This document shows positions 33,383-41,096 of a stretch of DNA of 61,870 nt, in pieces; position 1 is the stretch's first letter; every line of letters starts with the position of its first letter. The stretch comes from Pseudomonadota bacterium (GTDB taxonomy: Bacteria > Desulfobacterota > Desulfobulbia > Desulfobulbales > Desulfocapsaceae): contig JAHJNL010000101.1 of assembly GCA_018820855.1 (NCBI GenBank), positions 1-61,870 of the forward strand, written 5' to 3'. The notes under the pieces were generated by a model, which saw only the letters and a program-made list of their open reading frames with translations, was not told the DNA's origin and ran no database searches. The position numbers and the translations under genes were made by a program.

Positions 33383-34585
33383 TCAGTTGTCCGTTACTTT
33401 CTGGATGATAGGGTAGATGGTGGTCAGATAAATGGAATCCATACCCTGATGATCGTTTTCACCAAACTGGAAGATGACCCCACCCAGATCGAAGTGGGCT
33501 CTCTGTTGCATGGTCTGAATGAATTTTTCCCGTGTCAGCTCACCTGTCACCGCATCTGCTATGGCTGCAAAAAGTTTACCGGCAATGTAGCCCTCCAGGC
33601 TGATAAAACTGATGGGGAAGTCGCGCTGGTAGCGGTGCATGGCCTCTCTGTATTCCCGGATAAGAGGAATACGGTTGTCCCAGGGAAAAGGAACAACCTG
33701 GGAAACAATTACATGGTCACCGTAGGTACCCAGGGCATTTTTGAGGCTTTCGGTTCCAACAAAAGAAATATTGCCAAATATTCTGGGGCCCGGTTTTTTT
33801 GCCTTGCTCAGTTTAATGAATTCGGCACAGGCGGCATACGTACCAACAAGAATAACCGCCTCAGGCTCTGCCCTGTAAATTTCCTGCAGACCGCCCATGA
33901 CGGCAACAGTGTTTCTCTCATAACTTCCCTGGGAGACGAGTTGTAGATTTCTTCTCTGCAGGGCGAGTTCGATGCCCTTTAAGCCGGCAAAACCATAACT
34001 GTCGTTCTGATAAAAGCAGGCAATGCGCTGCATCCCCAGTTGTTCGGTAAAGTAGGCGGCAAGTGCTTCCATTTCCTGATAATAACTGGCACGAACGTTG
34101 ATTATATATCGGTGGAACGGATTCCTCAGTAATTCAGCTCCTGAAAAAGGGGCGAAAAAGGGAATCTTATATTTTTCAATGATGGGTACAACAGCCTTGG
34201 CCGTGGGGGTACCGACTTCACCGATGAGCAGAAAGACCTGATCGTCCTGGATCAGCTCCAGGGTGTTTCTGATTGCTCTGTCTGGCTCGTAACCGTCATC
34301 CATGCTGCGCAGGAGGACATTTCGGCCCTTTACGCCGCCCTTCTCGTTTATTATAGCAATAGCTGCCTGAAGACCGGCCCGCATTTCCAGGCCGAGATTT
34401 TCTGCAGGCCCGCTCAGAGCGCACGACTGGCCAAGCAGCAAAACACTACGCTGCTGATCCTCCTTGGCAAGTGAACTCTGGGCAAACAGGAAGAGCAATA
34501 AGAAGATCATGCCCAGTTGGAAGAGAGAACAGGGTGGAAAAACTCTTGTTGTTCTTTTGTCTTTAATTGTTTTGGCGTGTATCAT
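33383..34585 (-). CDS. Periplasmic binding protein, branched-chain amino acid ABC type
   Basis: 400 residues. Signal peptide with cut after AQSSLA (about residue 40). Type I periplasmic-binding fold with GQSCALSGPAENLGLEMRAGLQAAI, then EVGTPTAKAVVPI and IFFAPFSGAELLRN-like blocks, as in LivJ/AmiC-like proteins. No permease or ATPase genes are adjacent; instead it precedes the histidine kinase gene by 147 bases on the same strand, so it more likely feeds a ligand signal to the kinase than transport. Confidence 0.9.
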   Translation of the reverse strand: MIHAKTIKDKRTTRVFPPCSLFQLGMIFLLLFLFAQSSLAKEDQQRSVLLLGQSCALSGPAENLGLEMRAGLQAAIAIINEKGGVKGRNVLLRSMDDGYEPDRAIRNTLELIQDDQVFLLIGEVGTPTAKAVVPIIEKYKIPFFAPFSGAELLRNPFHRYIINVRASYYQEMEALAAYFTEQLGMQRIACFYQNDSYGFAGLKGIELALQRRNLQLVSQGSYERNTVAVMGGLQEIYRAEPEAVILVGTYAACAEFIKLSKAKKPGPRIFGNISFVGTESLKNALGTYGDHVIVSQVVPFPWDNRIPLIREYREAMHRYQRDFPISFISLEGYIAGKLFAAIADAVTGELTREKFIQTMQQRAHFDLGGVIFQFGENDHQGMDSIYLTTIYPIIQKVTDN

Positions 34586-34750
34586 TCCAGTATAGGTTAC
34601 ATATCAGGGAGAAACGCATTGCCTGTGAAAAGAAATTAATATGATTTTCGTTTCACAAAGAGATCATGTAAAAGAAATGTATCGTAACGAGGGTATGAAA
34701 TCCAAGGAAAAGTTTTAGCCGCTCTGCGATGTTGAGGAAAAGGAAAGGTG

Positions 34751-34771
34751 AACCGGCCGCTATGGCCGGTT
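34751..34771. repeat. Short hairpin between binding protein and moeA
   Basis: AACCGGCC-GCTAT-GGCCGGTT forms a perfect 8-bp stem upstream of moeA. No T-run follows; it may mark a binding site or leader structure. Function unknown. Confidence 0.5.
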
Positions 34772-34813
34772 ATACTCATTTGTCGACGCTAAATGATAAA
34801 AGAGAGAAAACAC

Positions 34814-36040
34814 ATGATTTCTCTGAACCAGGCCCATCAGTATGTCGGCATGCTTCGTTCGCTGGAACCGGTTGCTGTTCCTCTTGATAAGGCCCTCGGT
34901 CTGATTTGTGCAGTGGAGGTGCGTGCCGGTGTGAATTGCCCAACGGTTGATTCCTCGCTGAAGGACGGCTTTGCAGTGTTCTCTGCGGATATTGCAGATG
35001 CCTCGCCCGAGCATCCGGTGACACTCTCTGTTGCTGGTACCTTGACTGCCGGGGCTGATGCTGATAGACTCCGTGTCAAACAGGGTACGGCGGTACGTAT
35101 CATGACCGGTGCCCCTCTCCCTCGTGGTGCCACATCTGTGCTGGCATCTGAGTTTGCGCAGGTCGAAGGCGGACTGGTGACGATCAGGGCTGATGCCCGG
35201 CCAGGCCGCAATATCCTGCGCAAGGGCAGTGATATCGTACAGGATCAGGTGGTCTTGCACAGGGGAGACCTTCTTGGGCCGACCCATCTTGGCCTGCTGG
35301 CTGCAGCCGGGGTGAATGAAGTCACCTGTTACCCGTTGCCAAAGGTTGCCGTTGCCGCAACGGGCAGCGAATTGGTGTGGTCTGGTGAACCTGTGACTCC
35401 CGGAAAGGTGGCCGCCAGTAACATGGTTACAGCAGCCGCTGAGATGCAGGCATTGGGCATTACCGCTTCCACTGTTCTCTTGCGTGACAGTCTTGATCAG
35501 CTGCAGGAGCAGTTTGGCCATCTTGTCCGTCAGGTTGACATCCTGATCACCTGCGGTGGAGTACTTGACGGGGATAAAGACCTCACCCTGCAAGCCATGC
35601 AACAGATCGGTATGGAAAAAATCTTCCATCGTGTTCGTATAGGACCGGGTAAAGGCGTCTGTATGGGACGGGTTGGTGAGACGATCGTGTTTAATCTGCC
35701 GGGTGGTCCGCCATCCAACCATGTGGCCCTGCTTCTCCTGGCCCTGCCGGGAATTCGGCGATTGATGGGGTTTGCCAATCCCCTGCCACAAAAGAGAAAG
35801 GTTGTAGTGACAGAAGAACTTACTGGGCAGGAAAACTGGACCCAGTTGCTGTATAGCAGAACAAAATATGAAAACGGAATCCTTGTCGCCGTTCCCCTAC
35901 GCAGCATGGGCCGGTTTGAAGCTATGGCCACAGCCGATGCCCTGATCGAGATACCTGAGGGCTGCGCTGTGATCGGAGAAGGAACTCCTGCTGAGGCATG
36001 GCTTTTCAGGGAAAAGAGCAGAACAAACGATGAAGCATGA
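34814..36040 (+). CDS. moeA: Molybdopterin molybdotransferase MoeA (copy 1)
   Basis: 408 residues, inserts molybdate into adenylylated molybdopterin. Landmarks: VDSSLKDGFAVFS (family PAxDxSAxDGYA-type site), RIMTGAPLPRGA, PGRNILRKGSDI, AATGSELV and NLPGGPPSNHVAL. Compared with the other two MoeA proteins in the window it has PSNHV in place of the usual PVSA motif in the last block. ATG 34814 is chosen for the AGAGAG before it; an earlier in-frame ATG lies at 34793. It is followed by fdhD, so it probably serves formate dehydrogenase. Confidence 0.92.
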   Translation: MISLNQAHQYVGMLRSLEPVAVPLDKALGLICAVEVRAGVNCPTVDSSLKDGFAVFSADIADASPEHPVTLSVAGTLTAGADADRLRVKQGTAVRIMTGAPLPRGATSVLASEFAQVEGGLVTIRADARPGRNILRKGSDIVQDQVVLHRGDLLGPTHLGLLAAAGVNEVTCYPLPKVAVAATGSELVWSGEPVTPGKVAASNMVTAAAEMQALGITASTVLLRDSLDQLQEQFGHLVRQVDILITCGGVLDGDKDLTLQAMQQIGMEKIFHRVRIGPGKGVCMGRVGETIVFNLPGGPPSNHVALLLLALPGIRRLMGFANPLPQKRKVVVTEELTGQENWTQLLYSRTKYENGILVAVPLRSMGRFEAMATADALIEIPEGCAVIGEGTPAEAWLFREKSRTNDEA

Positions 36041-36115
36041 AAGGATCTTCATTTCTCACTGAAAACAGATGTCAGGAACGATAAACCCGATACCCGGTAC
36101 TTAATTTTGAAGCAT

Positions 36116-36886
36116 ATGGATAATCAGATTACACTGGTACAAAAGACAACAGTTATCAGCGCCAGCGGTCGTGAAGAACGAGAGGAAACGCTGGCCATCG
36201 AAGTCCCGTATAAGGTCGCCCTCAATGACAAGGACATCGGAGCCTCCATGGTCCTGGCAACCGGATTGGAGGAGTTCGGGGCCGGGTTTCTTTTTGGTCA
36301 GGGCTATGTTACCAAACCTGGCCAGGTGCGTGAGGTACTGGTCTGTCCGGAGGGTCGTATCTCCGTGCATGCCGATGTGGAAGAAGGTGTTGAGCCAAAA
36401 GAAGTGATTATCACTTCAGGCTGTGGTGGTACCGGGAAGATATCAAGGGAGATGCTTGAGGGGGCCTTTGATCCGCTTCAGGAGTGCACTATCAGCTTTG
36501 ATGAGGTGAAACGCTTCATCCGGGAGGTGCTGCAGAAATCACCACTTGGTCCGGCGACTCACTGCGTACACGGTTGTGGGCTCTGGGCAGATGGTAAATT
36601 GCAGGGATTCTACGAGGATGTGGGGCGCCATAATGCTGTTGACAAGGTCATCGGTGCTATTTTGCTTGGCAAAATCACGGCAAGAGGGGCGATTTATACC
36701 ACTGGCCGTCTCACTTCTGATATGGTTCTCAAGTGCGCCCGTATCGGCATCCCCATTATCCTGTCCCGTACCTCCCCGTCTTCTCTTGGTCTGGCCATTG
36801 CCCGTCGTGCCGGTGTCACGTTGGTGGGCTATGCCCGCCCGGATCGGCTCAATGTCTTTAATGCCCCGGAACGGATTGTAGAGTAG
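36116..36886 (+). CDS. fdhD: Formate dehydrogenase accessory sulfurtransferase FdhD
   Basis: 256 residues. Transfers sulfur, delivered by a cysteine desulfurase, to the bis-MGD metal, which is required for active FDH. Seen: GFLFGQGYV, ITSGCGGTGK, THCVHGCGLWADG, EDVGRHNAVDKVIG and TGRLTSDMVLK. Cys103 corresponds to the first Cys of the family CxxC loop; the second is Thr here, so a one-cysteine variant. TTG 36107 is an in-frame alternative to the ATG at 36116. Lies 75 bases after moeA on the same strand. Confidence 0.95.
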   Translation: MDNQITLVQKTTVISASGREEREETLAIEVPYKVALNDKDIGASMVLATGLEEFGAGFLFGQGYVTKPGQVREVLVCPEGRISVHADVEEGVEPKEVIITSGCGGTGKISREMLEGAFDPLQECTISFDEVKRFIREVLQKSPLGPATHCVHGCGLWADGKLQGFYEDVGRHNAVDKVIGAILLGKITARGAIYTTGRLTSDMVLKCARIGIPIILSRTSPSSLGLAIARRAGVTLVGYARPDRLNVFNAPERIVE

Positions 36887-37064
36887 CGGGGTATGTTCAA
36901 CTCATTGCGTTCTTTCATGTGTCTGTCCTGCAGGCGGTTTTTCTCATCAGCGAAGAGGGATGTCGGATGACCAGACTATCTGTTTGTCATACGGCTGCCT
37001 GGCTGTTTCGTCCGGTCGTATCTAAGACTGGCTGGACGAGGCCCTGGGGCAATCTGATTGACGG

Positions 37065-37095
37065 GAGCCCACGGTACGCCTGGCACCGTGGGCTC
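37065..37095. repeat. 11-bp inverted repeat downstream of fdhD
   Basis: GAGCCCACGGT-N9-ACCGTGGGCTC, perfect. The following bases are AAGGAACACC, so no typical U-tract is present; role unknown. Confidence 0.7.
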
Positions 37096-37120
37096 AAGGA
37101 ACACCTTCTCTTCTCACCTG

Positions 37121-37158
37121 TATTTTCTCAATCTGTACTGTGAATATTTGAGAAAATA
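37121..37158. repeat. 11-bp inverted repeat, AT-rich arms
   Basis: TATTTTCTCAA (37121-37131) and TTGAGAAAATA (37148-37158) with 16 bases between. Perfect complement; possible protein-binding dyad or weak stem-loop. Confidence 0.6.
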
Positions 37159-37366
37159 GCTGTCTGTACCTGAAAGGTATTTTTAAATTCTTGTTTTTAG
37201 GTTAAGATAGGGGCACGCGTAGAATTTGAGAAATGTAAAAAAGATCCCTGCTTACCACTGAATTTTAGCGGTTTGTCTTCTCTTGGTGTGCATGGCGCCC
37301 AAGAATTGCTAAGCTTGAGAAGCAATAAGAAAATATTTTTTCTTTGAGTGTTCCTTTCCACGACAA

Positions 37367-37399
37367 GCGCCCCTGCCCGGTAATACCGGGCAGGGGCGC
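37367..37399 (+). terminator. Very stable GC-rich terminator
   Basis: 15-bp perfect stem GCGCCCCTGCCCGGT-AAT-ACCGGGCAGGGGCGC followed by TTTCTGCTT. Ends the moeA-fdhD transcript or insulates the ABC-F gene 127 bases further on. Confidence 0.85.
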
Positions 37400-37526
37400 T
37401 TTCTGCTTATGAAACTAGCTGTTGTCTTCTGCTTTTGATTCCGGTAGGCATGTGAGAAATATCTTCTACGTAGTAACAATGGGTTAAAAAAAATTAAATG
37501 GTTACAGACATAACAAGGAAGAGATT

Positions 37527-39140
37527 ATGATCACTGCAACTGATGTCGCCCTTTCCTATGGGAAGAGGGTTATCTTTCAGGACGTTAATATAAAATTCAC
37601 CCCCGGTAACTGCTATGGCCTCATTGGGGCCAATGGTGCCGGAAAAACTACCTTTCTGAAGATCCTCGCGGGGGACTTTGAACCGGATCGGGGCACCGTT
37701 TCTATGGGGAGCCGGGAGCGGCTTGCGGTCTTGAAACAGGATCAATTTGCCTTTGATGAGGTAACGGTTATGGATACGGTCATCATGGGTCATAAGCGCA
37801 TGTATGAAGTACTGCTTGCGCGTGAAGCATTGTACGCCAAGAGCGATTTCAGCGAGGAAGACGGGATACTCAGCGGTGAACTGGAGGCAGAATTCGACGA
37901 ATTGAATGGCTACGAGGCTGAGGCCGAAGCCGCGGTTTTGCTCAGTGGTCTTGGTATTACCGAGGACCTTATCCACAAAAAGATGAAGGAGCTGGAAGGC
38001 GGTGAGAAGGTGCGGGTCCTCCTTGCTCAGGCCCTATTCGGTACTCCGGATATCCTCCTTCTGGATGAGCCTACCAACAATCTCGATATCCAGTCCATTG
38101 TCTGGCTGGAAAACTTCCTGAGCAGATTCCAGAATACAGTTATTATTGTCTCCCATGACCGGCATTTTCTCAATCAGGTATGTACTCATATGGCAGACAT
38201 AGATTTTGGCCAAATCCGGATCTATGTCGGTAACTATGACTTCTGGTATCAGGCCAGCCAACTGGTTCTACAGCAGAAGCAGAATGAGAATAAAAAAACC
38301 GGGGCCAAGGCCAAGGAACTCAAGGAGTTTATTCAGCGTTTTTCTTCCAACGCGTCCAAGGCCAAACAGGCCACTTCCAGAAAAAAACTGCTGGATAAAC
38401 TTACTCTGGAGGAGATGCCGACCTCTTCAAGAAAATATCCTTTCATATCTTTTAAGGCCGGCAGGCCATGCGGCGATATCATCCTGGAGATAAAGGACCT
38501 TGCCAAGGAACTTGATGGGGTAACCCTCTTCCAGGATCTGAACCTTACCGTGAACAAGGGTGATAAAATTGCCTTTGTCGGCAGCAACAGCATGGCTAAG
38601 ACCACACTCTTTCAGATTCTGACCGGCGAGATAGAACCGGACAGGGGCAGCTTTCGCTGGGGGGTGACCATGACTTACTCCTATTTTTCCAAGGAAAACA
38701 GCGCTTATTTTGCAAATGATGTAACTCTGGTAGAGTGGCTCGGTCAATACACTCCGATAACAGAGGGAGAGTCCTTTGCCAGAGGGTTTCTCGGCAAGAT
38801 GCTCTTTTCCGGAGAGGAGGCCTTGAAGAAGACCGGAGTCCTTTCGGGAGGAGAGCGGGTCCGTTGTCTGTTGGCCAAGATGATGCTTTCAGACGCCAAT
38901 GCCCTTGTCCTGGATGAGCCTACCAATCATCTGGATTTGGAATCTATCACCGCTTTAAACAACGGTCTCATTGCCTTCCCTGAAGTCATTCTCTTTGCCT
39001 CCCATGACCATGAGTTCGTTTCCACCATTGCGAACAGGATCGTTGAGCTTTTGCCCGGTGGTATAATTGACCGGATGATGCCCTTTGATGCCTATCTGGA
39101 AGATGAAGACGTGGCCCGTTTGCGGGCCGAGTTTTCCTGA
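37527..39140 (+). CDS. ABC-F ATPase, YbiT-like ribosome-associated type
   Basis: 537 residues, two nucleotide-binding domains without membrane spans, joined by the charged ABC-F linker (about 240-305). First domain: Walker A GANGAGKTT, signature LEGGEKV, Walker B DILLLDEPTNNLD. Second: Walker A GSNSMAKTT, signature LSGGERV, Walker B ALVLDEPTNHLD. In the second Walker A the usual Gly before Lys is Ala, which could alter nucleotide handling, though a GxxxxAKTT form is seen in YbiT-like relatives. Likely acts on the ribosome. No Shine-Dalgarno of full strength, but AGGAAGAG lies upstream. Confidence 0.93.
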   Translation: MITATDVALSYGKRVIFQDVNIKFTPGNCYGLIGANGAGKTTFLKILAGDFEPDRGTVSMGSRERLAVLKQDQFAFDEVTVMDTVIMGHKRMYEVLLAREALYAKSDFSEEDGILSGELEAEFDELNGYEAEAEAAVLLSGLGITEDLIHKKMKELEGGEKVRVLLAQALFGTPDILLLDEPTNNLDIQSIVWLENFLSRFQNTVIIVSHDRHFLNQVCTHMADIDFGQIRIYVGNYDFWYQASQLVLQQKQNENKKTGAKAKELKEFIQRFSSNASKAKQATSRKKLLDKLTLEEMPTSSRKYPFISFKAGRPCGDIILEIKDLAKELDGVTLFQDLNLTVNKGDKIAFVGSNSMAKTTLFQILTGEIEPDRGSFRWGVTMTYSYFSKENSAYFANDVTLVEWLGQYTPITEGESFARGFLGKMLFSGEEALKKTGVLSGGERVRCLLAKMMLSDANALVLDEPTNHLDLESITALNNGLIAFPEVILFASHDHEFVSTIANRIVELLPGGIIDRMMPFDAYLEDEDVARLRAEFS

Positions 39141-39600
39141 TGGTCTTGTTAAAGCGTAGACAGGCCTAAATTAAAATGTCTGCAATCTCGGTATGTTGTT
39201 GATATTCCGTGTCTCTGTTGTCTGGAACCGATAAAGGCTTCGAAGGGAAATATGACGATTTTTGAGAAAACAAGGAAGAGTGTAAGGTAACTGTTAGTTT
39301 CTCAGCTGCTTATGATTGCCGTTGGAAATTTTAACTGATCTCAGGTGGTGGTCACCGCGTGGAACATGAAGGAATGTGTTGAGATGCATTGATAACTCAT
39401 TCGGATTAGACTAGATATTAATGAATAATGAAACTATGTGTGACCGTTACCCGCACCATGATTGTCAATTAGAAGATTGAACTGGATCAGAGATTGTCGA
39501 ATGGTCAGGTAGCTACCCAATAATACAGGATATAATTTCCTGCACGGAGTCGTTCAGCTGGAAGAAACAACAGCTTCTCAAGGTAGAGTGAATCAAGAAG
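39141..39600. other. Intergenic region, nothing recognised
   Basis: 460 AT-rich bases between the ABC-F gene and the next small gene. No reading frame, RNA gene or strong hairpin is seen. Confidence 0.55.
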
Positions 39601-40020
39601 ATGACAAAAAAAAATATACCAATGCCACACTGTTTAACTTGTGGGGAAACGAGTGGTCAAGACTATATAAGCGGTGCAACCTCTTATCTCTGTCCGAACT
39701 GCGGTACGGAAATGAGATACTTGCCTGCCGGAGAGCTGCTGACTTCCAAGGGCAGTGATGTGAAAAAAAATAGTGGCTGGATAACCACATTTTCCGTGCT
39801 CAGTTCAGAGCTCCATTCTGCCTGGGCCATGTTCGGTATAGGGGGAGTGATTCTGATTGTATCCCTTTCGTTTGTAGTTGTTGGGAAAATAGAGTCTGAA
39901 AGTGCCCTTTGGAGTTCCGTTTCAGGAGGAATTCTGATTGTCCTCGGCGTAAGAAAATTGATTATGCAAAAGAAAAAAATGCAGAAGGCCCTAAGTCTGT
40001 ATCCCTACTGGGAAAAATGA
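39601..40020 (+). CDS. Zinc-ribbon membrane protein, uncharacterised
   Basis: 139 residues. The N-terminus has CLTCG and CPNCG, a four-cysteine zinc ribbon (residues 10-35), followed by two hydrophobic segments (about 78-100 and 105-122). Soluble metal-binding head on a small membrane anchor. No family name recognised. AGAAG precedes the ATG. Confidence 0.7.
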   Translation: MTKKNIPMPHCLTCGETSGQDYISGATSYLCPNCGTEMRYLPAGELLTSKGSDVKKNSGWITTFSVLSSELHSAWAMFGIGGVILIVSLSFVVVGKIESESALWSSVSGGILIVLGVRKLIMQKKKMQKALSLYPYWEK

Positions 40021-40299
40021 TTTCCGTCTCTGCTTTCCCTTTTATTCTTAACACCTTGTCTGTTGGTCTTAGGTGGTGAAGATTTGGGGGGCAGGTGAAA
40101 GAAGCTCGCGCCTGGTCTTTGCTCCTGTCAATTAAACTGGTGCTTGAAACTTCAGTGACAAGAGTTACATTCCTCCTCTGGATTGTTGGTAAGAAATTTC
40201 CCCTGTTATGAGGCAGCAGCTGATTGGGTGAAATGGACTTTAGTCATAATATTCGATGGATATCTTCCTGTAATTAGCCGATAGGTTCTTGTTACTATT

Positions 40300-41064
40300 A
40301 TGAAACGCTTAACTTCTTGTTGTCACTCTTTCCCTTTCTTGTTTTCACTGTTAATCAGCCTGACTTTTGTGGTTTCAGGTTGTGTAATGACCAAAGAACA
40401 GGATACGCCTCTCTTGCTCTTTCAGCAATATGATGAGTTGGAGAGTGTCAATAAGCAATTGGCGAAGGAATTGGAGCAACAGAAACAACTGACAGCTCAG
40501 TTACAGATGAGCCTTTTGGCAAAACATGCAGAAATTGACAGGCTTACCGTGATACAGGAGCGTTTTGTCCGTGAGTTTGTGCATAATAAGGCAAAATTGT
40601 GGAACAGAGGTGACAAGGTGGAGACTGTGAGATTTGTTGCCGAGGTGACAACGGTCATAGACATGGTAAAAGGGAACAAACCCACAGGGAGCCGGAAAGA
40701 TTCCTTGCTTCGGGCCGAGCAGTATCTGGCTGGCAGCAAGACTGCGCTGGATAAAGGTGATTTTGAGGATGCTTTGTCTCTTGCTGAACAGGCATTGCAG
40801 CAGGTACAGGCAATGCGACTGCAGTTAGCTTCTGATGGCCAATTGAAGGATGATATTCTTGTTAATTTTGCGGCACCTTTGCCGATGAGGTTATTGAAAA
40901 GCAGTAATCTCAGGGATGCTCCATCAATAGAGGCAAAAGTGAAGGGTGTTCTGGAAACAGGGTGTCATGTGATTGCTGTTGGCTATAAGGGACAGTGGGT
41001 GCAGGTGATGACTGAAGAACAGGATAAGGGATGGGTCCATTTCTCACTTCTCAGCGGAGTCTAG
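40300..41064 (+). CDS. Lipoprotein with coiled coil and bacterial SH3-like domain
   Basis: 254 residues. Lipobox VVSGC gives acylated Cys28, followed by a helical heptad region (about 40-95) and a C-terminal domain (NLRDAPSIEAKVKGVLETG, GQWVQVMTEEQDKGWVHFSLL) typical of SH3b folds that bind peptidoglycan or other wall components. Stands alone, with a diguanylate cyclase facing it from the other strand. Confidence 0.85.
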   Translation: MKRLTSCCHSFPFLFSLLISLTFVVSGCVMTKEQDTPLLLFQQYDELESVNKQLAKELEQQKQLTAQLQMSLLAKHAEIDRLTVIQERFVREFVHNKAKLWNRGDKVETVRFVAEVTTVIDMVKGNKPTGSRKDSLLRAEQYLAGSKTALDKGDFEDALSLAEQALQQVQAMRLQLASDGQLKDDILVNFAAPLPMRLLKSSNLRDAPSIEAKVKGVLETGCHVIAVGYKGQWVQVMTEEQDKGWVHFSLLSGV

Positions 41065-41096
41065 GAAGGTGATAGAGTCTTCTGAGAGTGGTTGTC

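Larger units (their letters stand above)
36887..37526. other. Intergenic region with three hairpins, no gene
   Basis: 640 bases between fdhD and the ABC-F gene. A 74-codon frame (36919-37143) is not supported. It holds the hairpins listed separately at 37065, 37121 and 37367. The stretch 37160-37360 is AT-rich with no further structure recognised. Confidence 0.6.

Noticed and set aside
34760-35791. 343-codon minus-strand frame
   Set aside because: Shadow of moeA on the other strand; no domain pattern.
36919-37143. 74-codon frame after fdhD
   Set aside because: Contains a perfect hairpin within its body and has no family resemblance or clear ribosome site; structure fits a non-coding gap.
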